Shown in pieces: positions 32,756 to 40,441 of a stretch of 64,000 bases of DNA. Every line of letters starts with the position of its first letter. The first letter of the stretch is position 1. A program made the position numbers and the translations under genes. Location: positions 1 to 64,000 of the forward strand of contig NZ_MVIH01000014.1 in the NCBI RefSeq assembly GCF_002086695.1, given 5' to 3'. The stretch is from Mycolicibacterium rhodesiae. GTDB taxonomy: Bacteria; Actinomycetota; Actinomycetes; Mycobacteriales; Mycobacteriaceae. The notes beneath the pieces were generated by a model, which saw nothing but the letters and a program-made list of their open reading frames with translations, ran no database searches and had not been told where the DNA came from.

Positions 32756-34770
32756 CGCGCCGAGGCTACTCCCGCTTCCTGACGAATCGGGGGGCGCTGC
32801 GACTCCCGGTCGCCCGACGGCTGCGGGACCAGCAGGACCGGAATGGTGGTGTGAGACACGACCGCCGCCGCGACGCTGCCCTGCAGGTGTCCGAACAGGC
32901 CGCTGCGACGGTGCGGACCGAGCACGATCAGACCGGCGCCGTGCGCAGTGGCGGCGTCCACGATGCCCTTCCAGGTCGGTGCCGCCTCGATCGCCACACT
33001 GCACGACTCGAATCCGGCCGCCCGCGCCAACGTGGCGCCGTGCTCTGCGGTCTGCTCGGCGGCCCGGCGGACATCGCCGGCACAGTCGGCGTCGAATGGC
33101 CGGTTGTCGCTCGGCGTGAAGCCGACATCGACCGGCTGCCAGACACAGACCACCACAGCATCGCGATAGGGCGAAAGGTGTTGCGCTGCTTGCGTGATCG
33201 CATACCGGGCCAAATCTGAGCCGTCGTAGGCGAAGAGGACCGGCCCCCCTGCGTGCGACGGGCGACGGTCGGCGACGGACGGTGCCGCCGGCTGCGTGGT
33301 GATGGCCGGTGGTGCGGGCGGCAGGCCGCGCAGCCGTGCGAGCAGCGGGGGCGAGTACCAGGCGGGGGAGTCGCCGTCGAGGAACTCGTCGAGATCCGGT
33401 GTCTGCGGGCGGGCGCCGCTGAGCGCGTAGACGGCGACGCCGAACACCGCGCCGCCGATTGCGAGTGCGAAACCCACCCACAGGGCGACGTTGGTGCCTT
33501 CCAGCAGGTCACCGGAGTAGCGCGTCGCGAGGTGCGCGAAGATCGGCGCCACCATGAATGCTGCTACCGCACGCAACAATTCGATGATCGCGAACACGCG
33601 CTGCAGGCTGTTGGACCGCAGGGAGAACCCGGCGACGAACAGTGCAGGCGCGACGGTGGCGCCCAGTGCCAAGCCCGTCAGTGCGGAACCGACAAGTGCC
33701 AGTGGGACATTCGCCGGCAGCGACGCCCGGAACACCGCGATGCCGGCCGCCAGCAGCCCCATGCCGACGAGCGGCAGGAAGTGCATGGCGCGGCGGCTGA
33801 TGACGACGCCGAACACCACGGCCATGACGATCGCGCCGCCCAACTCCGGCAGATAGAGCAGGCCCACCTGGACCGGGCTGAAGTGCTGCATGAACACGGC
33901 CGCGGTGAGGGTGGTCGCGGCGATCGAGGCGGCTGCGGCGAACAGTGCCACGCCCACGCCCGCCACCGGGATCGCACTGGTCAACATCGTCCGGATGGTC
34001 AGCAGCGGCCGGTGCGCGCGGAACTGGTACACGATCAGCGCCACGATGAGGGCCAGGCCGCCGAACATCGGTGCGGTGACGGCGAAGTCGGAGATCGCGT
34101 GGGTGCTCAGCTGCGCTGCGCCGACGAACGCGGCAGTGCATCCGACGGTTGCGAGCCCGATCGCCTTCAGGTCGCGCGGTGCCTCCGGGTCGGCGGGCGG
34201 GGCGTCGTCGAATGTCAGCGCGGCCAGGACGAGAGCAAGGAGAGCGACGGCTGCGACGATCCAGAACAGTGGTCGCCAGGCGTGCGCCTCGGCCTGCACA
34301 CCGCCGAGGAATGGTCCGAGCGCGACGGCGCCGAACACGCACATGTTCATGATGACCGCGGTGTTGCGGAGCTTGTCCCGCGGAAAGCCGATCGTCAGCG
34401 GCGGAGCGGCGGCGATCAGCAGCATGCTGGTCGCCAGGCCTTGCAGAACGTGGCCTGCGATGAACGCGGCGGCGTTCGGTGCGGCGGCGGCGATGACCGA
34501 TCCGATGACGAGCACCACGGCGTACAGGAGCAGCATCCGGCGCTGCGGAAGATGTTGCGCGAATTGGACGGCGAGCACCGTGCCCACGGCGTAGGCAGCG
34601 TTGCCCAGACCCGAACTCAGCGCCATCGTCTGGGTCGTCATGTGCAGCTGCTCGGAGATGATCGGCACGAGCGGATCCAGCGCGGCCGACAGGGCCAGGT
34701 AGGGGATCAGGGCGAGCGTGACCATGGCGGCCACGGCCGGGTAGCGCCCCGCGAGCGGGCCCTGGCGCAT
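32752..34770 (-). CDS. MFS transporter fused to a universal stress protein domain
   Basis: A 672-residue fusion. Residues about 10-470 form a 14-helix-type drug:H+ antiporter (DHA2-like) with the intracellular F-P-R-D-K-L-R-N-T loop. After a Pro-rich linker, residues about 530-650 form a UspA domain starting V-L-F-A-Y-D-G-S and ending in the nucleotide loop G-P-H-R-x9-G-S. There the second Gly of the usual G-x2-G is Arg, so ATP binding is doubtful. ATG 34770 is chosen for the GGAGG upstream and immediate hydrophobic start. It is divergent from the Fe-S protein gene across a 174-base AT-rich control region. Substrate unknown. Confidence 0.88.
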   Translation of the reverse strand: MRQGPLAGRYPAVAAMVTLALIPYLALSAALDPLVPIISEQLHMTTQTMALSSGLGNAAYAVGTVLAVQFAQHLPQRRMLLLYAVVLVIGSVIAAAAPNAAAFIAGHVLQGLATSMLLIAAAPPLTIGFPRDKLRNTAVIMNMCVFGAVALGPFLGGVQAEAHAWRPLFWIVAAVALLALVLAALTFDDAPPADPEAPRDLKAIGLATVGCTAAFVGAAQLSTHAISDFAVTAPMFGGLALIVALIVYQFRAHRPLLTIRTMLTSAIPVAGVGVALFAAAASIAATTLTAAVFMQHFSPVQVGLLYLPELGGAIVMAVVFGVVISRRAMHFLPLVGMGLLAAGIAVFRASLPANVPLALVGSALTGLALGATVAPALFVAGFSLRSNSLQRVFAIIELLRAVAAFMVAPIFAHLATRYSGDLLEGTNVALWVGFALAIGGAVFGVAVYALSGARPQTPDLDEFLDGDSPAWYSPPLLARLRGLPPAPPAITTQPAAPSVADRRPSHAGGPVLFAYDGSDLARYAITQAAQHLSPYRDAVVVCVWQPVDVGFTPSDNRPFDADCAGDVRRAAEQTAEHGATLARAAGFESCSVAIEAAPTWKGIVDAATAHGAGLIVLGPHRRSGLFGHLQGSVAAAVVSHTTIPVLLVPQPSGDRESQRPPIRQEAGVASAR

Positions 34771-34860
34771 CAGCTCAGTCCTCCGGTCGCGGCTGTGTGA
34801 GCGCGAAGCGTGGCCGACACGGGATGCGGGGACGCGGGAAGATAGAGCATGGCGTATCAA

Positions 34861-34940
34861 AACTTTACATAGGTAATGAATATTCCGCGCATCGGAGTGC
34901 TTCGGATCACCCTTCGCTCTGAGTATGGAGTACTATACCT
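34861..34940. promoter_or_regulatory. AT-rich divergent control region with dyad symmetries
   Basis: Between the MFS-USP and Fe-S protein genes lies a low-GC stretch with TTAC-N4-GTAA (34865-34876) and an imperfect dyad centred on AGTACT near 34931. These could be operators for a TetR or MarR-type regulator; no such regulator is encoded next to them. Confidence 0.35.
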
Positions 34941-34944
34941 AGCT

Positions 34945-35970
34945 ATGCGTCCTCAACTATCCGACCATCCGACCGTGCAGGCGGTGCGGGCCCGGCAGCG
35001 CACCAGGCCGGCGCCGGTGATCGACGCCGACTGGCTCCGTGAGATCTGTCTGGCCGCCGGGGCCGACGACGTGGCCTTCGCCGCCGTCGACAACCCGGAC
35101 CTGGTGAGCGAACGCGAGCACGTCGAGGCCGCACTGCCCGGTACGCGGAGCTACATCTCGCTGGTGGTCCGAATGAACCGGGACAACGTGCGCTCGGTCG
35201 CGCGAAGTGTGGCCAATCAGGAGTTCCACCGCAGCGGGGAGATCATCAACGAGGCCGCGCACCGGATCACCCGCGCCCTCGAGGCGGCCGGGCACCGGGC
35301 ATTGAACCCGTCGGCCACATTCCCCATGGAGATGGACCGCTACCCGGGCCGGATCTGGGTGGTCGCCCACAAGCCCGTCGCGGTGGCCGCCGGACTTGGT
35401 GTGATGGGCATCCACCGCAACGTCATCCATCCCAAGTTCGGCAACTTCGTCCTGTTGGCCACGATTCTCGTTGACGCACCGGTCAGCAGTTACGGTGCAC
35501 CACTGGACTATTCGCCGTGCCTGGAATGCAAGCTCTGTGTCGCGGCCTGCCCGGTGGGTGCGATCAAGAAAGACGGCGAATTCGACTTCCTGGCCTGCTC
35601 GGTGCACAACTACCGCGAGTTCATGGGCGGGTTCACCGACTGGGCGCAGACCATCGCCGACAGCGACGACGCCGCCGACTTCCGTTCTCGGGTAACCGAT
35701 TCGGAGAACGCCTCGATGTGGCAGAGTCTGTCGTTCAAGGCGAATTACAAAGCTGCCTACTGCCTGGCGGTCTGCCCCGCCGGCGAGGACGTCATCGAGC
35801 CGTATCTGGACGATCGCAAGGCCTTCATGGACCTGGTGTTGCGGCCGCTGCAGGAGAAGGTGGAAACCCTTTACGTGCTGCCCAATTCAGCGGCGAAGGC
35901 ACATGCCGAGCGACGCTACCCGCACAAGCCGGTCAAGGTCGTCGACTCCGGGGTGCGGGGTCGCGCGTAG
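34945..35970 (+). CDS. QueG/reductive-dehalogenase-like 4Fe-4S protein
   Basis: A 341-residue iron-sulphur protein. A ferredoxin-like motif C-L-E-C-K-L-C-V-A-A-C-P lies near residues 192-203. Later cysteines (L-A-C-S-V, and Y-C-L-A-V-C-P) could complete a second cluster. The arrangement resembles epoxyqueuosine reductase QueG and reductive dehalogenases. The second set has fewer cysteines than canonical QueG and no HEAT-repeat tail, so queuosine synthesis should not be assumed. ATG 34945 is chosen because the upstream in-frame start lies in the AT-rich promoter region. Cytoplasmic; substrate unknown. Confidence 0.75.
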   Translation: MRPQLSDHPTVQAVRARQRTRPAPVIDADWLREICLAAGADDVAFAAVDNPDLVSEREHVEAALPGTRSYISLVVRMNRDNVRSVARSVANQEFHRSGEIINEAAHRITRALEAAGHRALNPSATFPMEMDRYPGRIWVVAHKPVAVAAGLGVMGIHRNVIHPKFGNFVLLATILVDAPVSSYGAPLDYSPCLECKLCVAACPVGAIKKDGEFDFLACSVHNYREFMGGFTDWAQTIADSDDAADFRSRVTDSENASMWQSLSFKANYKAAYCLAVCPAGEDVIEPYLDDRKAFMDLVLRPLQEKVETLYVLPNSAAKAHAERRYPHKPVKVVDSGVRGRA

Positions 35971-35979
35971 GCTGGTCCG

Positions 35980-36738
35980 ATGGAGCGGGCGCTCGGCTGG
36001 ATGGGGGTGTTCGGCGCGGGATTCGCGATCGTCGCGGTGCTCGCTCTCGACGCCACGCTCGGCGGGCAGCACACTCGCGGCCGCCGATTGCGCGCCGCCA
36101 CCATCTCGGAGTACGTGTACACCTCGGGCAGTGCGGCTTTCGTCACGGCGGTACTGATCCTGGCGGTCGCGTCGGCGGCGCTGCTGCGCGGCCTGATCCG
36201 GGCCGGACGGGTGCGGCTGCGCTCGGCGGGTTCGGTGTTGATGATGCTGTGGGTGGTGGGCCTGCTGGGCGTCATCGCGTTTCCCAAGCACAACTGGGTC
36301 ACCGGTCCGAGCACCTCGGGCACTGTGCACCGGGTCGCGACGCTTGTCGCGTTCGTCGCGTTGCCCTTGGCGGTGTTGCTGATCGCCCGTGGCCGGGACG
36401 TCGCCGTTCGAGCAGCCAGATGGCTTACTGCAGTCGGAATCGGTTGGCTGGCAGTGTTGTTCGGGGCGATCGGGGTTGGCGTGGCGACTGATCGACCGTG
36501 GTGGAAGCTGATCCCACTCGGGGTGGTGGAACGAGGGATCGCCGGGTTCGAGGTGGCTGCGCTGATTGCGCTGGGGCTATGGCTGGTGCGTGGGGAGCGC
36601 GTCGATCCTCCTCACGAGCGGCAGGCGTCATCGCGTCGAGAACGTCGTAGACCTGCCACCAGCGAGCCTCGTGTTCCGACCGGGAGATCCGGCCCTCCGC
36701 CAGATCCAGGTCCGCATGATCCAGGGCCCGCGCCATGA
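35980..36738 (+). CDS. DUF998-family membrane protein
   Basis: A 252-residue protein with about six hydrophobic helices in residues 5-205, a DUF998-type layout (conserved F-P-K-H-N-W and T-S-G-T-V-H-R near residues 107-125). The last 50 residues are hydrophilic, Arg/Pro-rich, and encoded antisense to the end of the convergent gene; they look like read-through past an older stop. It begins 9 bases after the Fe-S protein gene, so the two are probably one operon. Function unknown. Confidence 0.72.
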   Translation: MERALGWMGVFGAGFAIVAVLALDATLGGQHTRGRRLRAATISEYVYTSGSAAFVTAVLILAVASAALLRGLIRAGRVRLRSAGSVLMMLWVVGLLGVIAFPKHNWVTGPSTSGTVHRVATLVAFVALPLAVLLIARGRDVAVRAARWLTAVGIGWLAVLFGAIGVGVATDRPWWKLIPLGVVERGIAGFEVAALIALGLWLVRGERVDPPHERQASSRRERRRPATSEPRVPTGRSGPPPDPGPHDPGPAP

Positions 36739-37093
36739 CGCGCAGCTGTGAGTACCGTCGCTCGGTCTCGTCGTGGCGCACGCCCGCGACCGTCATGGCC
36801 CACAGGGTGCGCACCCGCATCCGTGTCTCACCCGCCAATGCGAATGTGATTGCTCCAGCGGCGATGTAGATCATCGTCCCGGCGATCAGCGCGGTTGCCG
36901 ACATGCCGACGGCCTCGCCCCCGATCTGCAGCGCCAGCCACAGCGCGGCTCCCCAGAGTGGCCACGTGCGCCACGCCCGCAGCATTCGTCGTTCCCACGC
37001 GGTGATACCGGGTGGGAACACCACCAGGCGGTAGCGGGCGACGCCGTAGCGCGCCGGGTAGGCGTCGAAGGAACCCCAGACAGAAGTGGTCAC
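36425..37093 (-). CDS. Two-helix membrane protein (possibly DUF6611)
   Basis: A 222-residue protein. Residues about 45-90 form two membrane helices (W-P-L-W-G-A-A-L-W-L and a Gly/Ala/Ile-rich second). A cytoplasmic part with Y-S-Q-L-R-V-M-A-R-A-L-D-H-A-D-L-D and S-E-H-E-A-R-W-W-Q-V-Y-D-V-L follows. It resembles a mycobacterial family I tentatively recall as DUF6611. From about residue 160 the sequence is Pro/Ala/Arg-rich and is antisense to the DUF998 gene, a 314-base convergent overlap. The true C-terminus may have been extended by loss of a stop. Function unknown. Confidence 0.62.
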   Translation of the reverse strand: MTTSVWGSFDAYPARYGVARYRLVVFPPGITAWERRMLRAWRTWPLWGAALWLALQIGGEAVGMSATALIAGTMIYIAAGAITFALAGETRMRVRTLWAMTVAGVRHDETERRYSQLRVMARALDHADLDLAEGRISRSEHEARWWQVYDVLDAMTPAAREEDRRAPHAPAIAPAQSAQPPRTRRSLVPPPRVGSASTTVDQSPRQPRSPRTTLPANRFRLQ

Positions 37094-37175
37094 GAGTCAG
37101 GTCTACGCCCGCGCCGTATCACCGTCGTCGGTCTATACGGAATCCTTATGCCCTGCCTGACGAACCCTTACGGGT

Positions 37176-37751
37176 TCACCAGGCGTGCACTTGATTCTGG
37201 GCTGTCTCCAACCCGGCCTCGATCAGCAACTCGGTCGCGTCGGCGGCCTGCTCGCAGATCGCAGGCACCTCCGTGCGCTCGGCCGCGGTAAACGGCTCGA
37301 GTACGTACGCCGCCGGATCCTTGCGTCCCGGCGGTCGGCCGACCCCGATGCGGACCCGCTGAAAGTTCTTGGTCCCCAACGCATTGGCCACAGACCGCAA
37401 ACCGTTGTGGCCGCCCTCGCCGCCGCCGAGCTTCAGACGGATCCGGCCGAACTCGATGTCGAGCTCGTCGTGGATGACGATGATGTCGGCAGGCATGACC
37501 GAATAGAACTTCGCCAACGGACCGACCTGGCGCCCCGACTCGTTCATGTAGGTGCGCGGCTTGGCCAGCACAACGGGACGATGCGCCAGCCGGCCGGTCA
37601 CGACCTCGGCGCCGGAGCGCTTGTGCACCTTGAACTGTGCGCCGATGCGCCCGGCCAGCACGTCGGCCACCATGAAACCGAGGTTGTGCCGGGTCTTGGC
37701 GTACTGCGGGCCCGGGTTGCCCAGGCCGACAACCAGCAGGGGATCGGCCAT
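37176..37751 (-). CDS. pth: Peptidyl-tRNA hydrolase
   Basis: A 191-residue enzyme releasing tRNA from prematurely terminated peptidyl-tRNA. Motifs: V-V-G-L-G-N-P-G-P-Q-Y near the N-terminus, catalytic His in T-R-H-N-L-G-F near residue 22, Y-M-N-E-S-G near 68, H-D-E-L-D near 94 and G-G-H-N-G-L-R-S near 113. It lies 6 bases downstream of rplY on the same strand, the usual mycobacterial order, so the two are co-transcribed. Essential in bacteria examined. Confidence 0.96.
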   Translation of the reverse strand: MADPLLVVGLGNPGPQYAKTRHNLGFMVADVLAGRIGAQFKVHKRSGAEVVTGRLAHRPVVLAKPRTYMNESGRQVGPLAKFYSVMPADIIVIHDELDIEFGRIRLKLGGGEGGHNGLRSVANALGTKNFQRVRIGVGRPPGRKDPAAYVLEPFTAAERTEVPAICEQAADATELLIEAGLETAQNQVHAW

Positions 37752-37757
37752 TCGGGC

Positions 37758-38414
37758 TTACTCGGCCTCGGCCGACTCGCCCTCGCCGTCGGCGGCTTCG
37801 GCTGCTTCGGCGGCCTGCTCGGCGACCGACTCGCCGCCGCCCTCGGACTCGAGCTCCTCGGCCGTCGGGGCGGTCACGATGTTGACGACCAGCAGTTCGG
37901 GATCGCTGATCAGCGACACGCCCGCCGGCAGCTCGACCTGGCCTGCGGTGATCTGGGTGCCCTCTTCGGCGCCCTCGATCGACACGACCAGCTGCTGCGG
38001 GATCGACAGGGCGTCGGCCTCGATCTCGATGGTGTTCGCATCCTGGGTGACCAGGGCGCCCGGCGCGGCGTCGCCCTCGAGGGTGACGTTGACCTCGACG
38101 GTCACCTTCTCGCCGCGGCGAACCACGATCAGGTCGGCGTGCTGGATGCTGCGCCGGATCGGGTGCACGGAGAGGGCCTTGGTCAGCGCGAGCTGTTCCT
38201 TGCCGTCGATGTCGAGGGTCAGCACGGCGTTGGTGCCTGCCTTGCGCAGCACGGCGGCGAAGTCGTGGGCGTCGAGCTCGAGGTGCTGGGGCTCGGTGCC
38301 GTGGCCGTAGAGAACGACGGGAACCTTGCCGTCGCGGCGGGCCTGGCGCGAGGCGCCCTTGCCGGTCTTGCCCCGCACGCCGGCGGTGAGGTTGTTGGTG
38401 GCGTTCTTGGCCAT
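37758..38414 (-). CDS. rplY: 50S ribosomal protein L25/CTC (bL25)
   Basis: A 218-residue long form of bL25, binding 5S rRNA. The N-terminal L25 domain (about 1-95; R-R-D-G-K-V-P-V-V-L-Y-G-H-G) is followed by the TL5/CTC beta domain (about 100-185). A Glu/Ala-rich acidic tail of about 30 residues ends the protein. ATG 38414 is supported by AGGAG eight bases upstream. The 133-base gap to the SDR gene behind it probably carries its promoter. It is co-transcribed with pth. Confidence 0.95.
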   Translation of the reverse strand: MAKNATNNLTAGVRGKTGKGASRQARRDGKVPVVLYGHGTEPQHLELDAHDFAAVLRKAGTNAVLTLDIDGKEQLALTKALSVHPIRRSIQHADLIVVRRGEKVTVEVNVTLEGDAAPGALVTQDANTIEIEADALSIPQQLVVSIEGAEEGTQITAGQVELPAGVSLISDPELLVVNIVTAPTAEELESEGGGESVAEQAAEAAEAADGEGESAEAE

Positions 38415-38547
38415 GAGGGGTGCTCCTGTTGCCTGTCGTGGGTCATCCGCACGGCGAAGGCAGGCACCAATAAGAGGAAGCCTCGTCGATAACGGTGGCT
38501 GGACCACCCTCGCCGTGACGCGGCCACCAGGGTAGCCGATCAGGGCT

Positions 38548-39414
38548 TCAGAGCGGAAATTCGACGCCGGTGAGCTGCTCGGACAGCCGCCACAGGCCGG
38601 CGGCGGTGGTCTGGTTGCGGGCCAGCGGGCTGCGCGGCGACTGGCCGGTCGGCCCGCGCATGGCGAACCTGGGGCCGATGAAGCTGTTACCCGGCAGGTC
38701 CTCGGCAGCCGCGTACAGGGTCTGGCGGGCGCCGAAGTCGGCACTGGTGGCGAACACCGCGTTGCCGGCGTCCCAGATCCGGGTGCCCATCCGGTTGCCG
38801 GTGTGGCCCTGCAGGTTGGTCGCCGAGTAACCGGGGTGGGCGGCGTGCGACTTGAGCGGCGATCCGGCGGCGTCGAGGCGCTTCTGCAGCTCACTGGTGA
38901 ACAGCAGGTTGGCCAGCTTGGACTGGCCGTAGGCCAGCCAGGCGGAATACGGCCGGGCCTTCCAGTTCAGGTCTTTGAGGCTGATCTTGCCCAGCAGGTG
39001 CATGAACGACGAGACCGTGACCACGCGGTCGGTCACCTTGGGCAGCAGCAGGTTCGTCAGGGCGAAGTGGCCCAGATGGTTGGTGCCGATCTGGCTCTCG
39101 AATCCGTCCTTGGTGACGGCATAGGGGACCGCCATGATCCCGGCGTTGTTGATCAGGACGTCGACGCCGTCCACGCCGTCCGCGAATTCCCGGATCGAGT
39201 CCAAGCTCTGCAGATCGAGGCTGCGCACCTCAACGTCACCGGTCATCGTGGCGGCCGCTTCGGCGCCTTTGCTCTGGTTGCGGCACGCCAAAATCGTGTG
39301 GGCACCGACCCGGGCCAGTTCACGCGCGGTGACCAGACCCAACCCGCTATTGGCGCCGGTGACGATGACGGTGCGGCCGGCGAACGAGGGCAAATCTGCG
39401 GCGGTCCAACTCAT
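38548..39414 (-). CDS. Short-chain dehydrogenase/reductase (retinol-dehydrogenase-like)
   Basis: A 288-residue classical SDR. The cofactor loop T-G-A-N-S-G-L-G lies near residues 19-26, with N-N-A-G near 92, and the catalytic Ser (V-S-S) and Y-x3-K (Y-G-Q-S-K, near 170-174) are intact. R at the end of the second strand (A-C-R-N) suggests NADP(H). It resembles mycobacterial oxidoreductases similar to mammalian retinol dehydrogenases/WWOX. It lies 38 bases downstream of the lpqT-like gene on the same strand. Substrate unknown. Confidence 0.88.
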   Translation of the reverse strand: MSWTAADLPSFAGRTVIVTGANSGLGLVTARELARVGAHTILACRNQSKGAEAAATMTGDVEVRSLDLQSLDSIREFADGVDGVDVLINNAGIMAVPYAVTKDGFESQIGTNHLGHFALTNLLLPKVTDRVVTVSSFMHLLGKISLKDLNWKARPYSAWLAYGQSKLANLLFTSELQKRLDAAGSPLKSHAAHPGYSATNLQGHTGNRMGTRIWDAGNAVFATSADFGARQTLYAAAEDLPGNSFIGPRFAMRGPTGQSPRSPLARNQTTAAGLWRLSEQLTGVEFPL

Positions 39415-39452
39415 GGGAGTCACTCTAGGGGGACAGGCGCAGCCGGCAGACG

Positions 39453-40103
39453 CTACTTCTTCAGTGCGACGTTGAAGCCGGAGATGATCGCTTCGACGTC
39501 GTTGGACGCCGCGGCGGCCTGATCTGCCAACGTGGTCACCGTCAGCTGCACCAGGTAGCGCTGGAACGCGGGCGCCGGAGTCACCGGGATCACCACGCGG
39601 TTGTAGGAGTGCAAACGCTTGCCGTTGAGGTCGTAGCTGCCCTCGATCATCGAGGACGGGAATCCCTTGAAGTCGGCGGTGGACGCGTTGAGTTTGGTGA
39701 AGTTCTGACTCATCTCGGCATCGACGCTGGCGTGCTTGAGCGCCTCGCCCACGTCGAAGTTGCCGGTCAGCTTGAACACGATCACCATCGCGGTCGGATA
39801 GGTGTTGTTCTTCGCGATCACCTCGGTGCCCGGCGAGAAGTTCGAATTGGTGTACTTGGTCCAGCCCGGCGGCCGCGGCAGCGTCACGCTGATGTCGGTG
39901 AGCTTGTCCAGCGGGATCTGCTCGCCCATGACCCCCACGCCGTAGAGGTATTCGGCGATCGGCTGCGGCTTGTCCGAGGTGGTGGGAGCCGCGGTGGTGG
40001 TGGCCGGTGTGCTCCAGATCGAGGAGTAGTCCGGCGGCGTCGACCCGCACGCCGCCACGGTCGTGGCCAGCGCGATGCACAGGACTGCGCTGCCGGCTCT
40101 CAC
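39453..40103 (-). CDS. lpqT: LpqT-like lipoprotein (LpqN family)
   Basis: A 216-residue lipoprotein. The signal peptide ends in T-V-A-A-C-G (lipobox, Cys near residue 19), followed by a Thr/Pro-rich linker. The mature domain has R-P-P-G-W and F-K-L-T-G-N-F, the same blocks seen in the lipoprotein at the left end of the window. GTG 40103 overlaps the arsC stop (GTGA). Position between rplY and prs matches Rv1016c (lpqT), which is the basis of the symbol. Role in the envelope is not defined. Confidence 0.85.
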   Translation of the reverse strand: MRAGSAVLCIALATTVAACGSTPPDYSSIWSTPATTTAAPTTSDKPQPIAEYLYGVGVMGEQIPLDKLTDISVTLPRPPGWTKYTNSNFSPGTEVIAKNNTYPTAMVIVFKLTGNFDVGEALKHASVDAEMSQNFTKLNASTADFKGFPSSMIEGSYDLNGKRLHSYNRVVIPVTPAPAFQRYLVQLTVTTLADQAAAASNDVEAIISGFNVALKK

Positions 40104-40441
40104 AGAATTTCGTGCACCGATTCGATCGGCCGGGCCAGCCGGGTGCCCTTGTCGGTCACCACGAACGGGCGCTCGATGAGGATCGGGTTGGCGGCCATGG
40201 CATCCAACAGCTCGTCGTCACTGGCGTCGGCGAGATTGAGCTCGCTGTAGAGGGATTCACGCTTGCGCACCGCGGCGCGTACGTCGATGCCGGCGTCGGC
40301 GATCAATCTGGTGATCTCGGCGCGCGACGGCGGCGTCTTCAGGTACTCCACGATTTCTGGATCAATTCCGTTGTCGCGCAGTAGGTCCAGTGTTTTGCGC
40401 GAGGTGCTGCAGCGGGGATTGTGATAGATGGTGCTTGACAA
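40100..40441 (-). CDS. arsC: Glutaredoxin-dependent arsenate reductase-like protein
   Basis: A 113-residue thioredoxin-fold protein of the ArsC/Spx/YffB family. The catalytic N-P-R-C-S-T-S-R places Cys at residue 11, and the distal R-P (E-R-P-F-V-V) is present, which favours true ArsC over Spx. The start is TTG 40441, directly abutting the prs stop; no better start is in frame. No arsenite exporter or ArsR lies nearby, so arsenic resistance through this gene alone is uncertain. It sits between prs and lpqT in a same-strand run. Confidence 0.85.
   Translation of the reverse strand: MSSTIYHNPRCSTSRKTLDLLRDNGIDPEIVEYLKTPPSRAEITRLIADAGIDVRAAVRKRESLYSELNLADASDDELLDAMAANPILIERPFVVTDKGTRLARPIESVHEIL

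Noticed and set aside
40100..40441. ArsC as part of an arsenic-resistance operon
   Set aside because: No ArsR or arsenite exporter is adjacent; the gene sits in a housekeeping run, so a full ars operon cannot be claimed.
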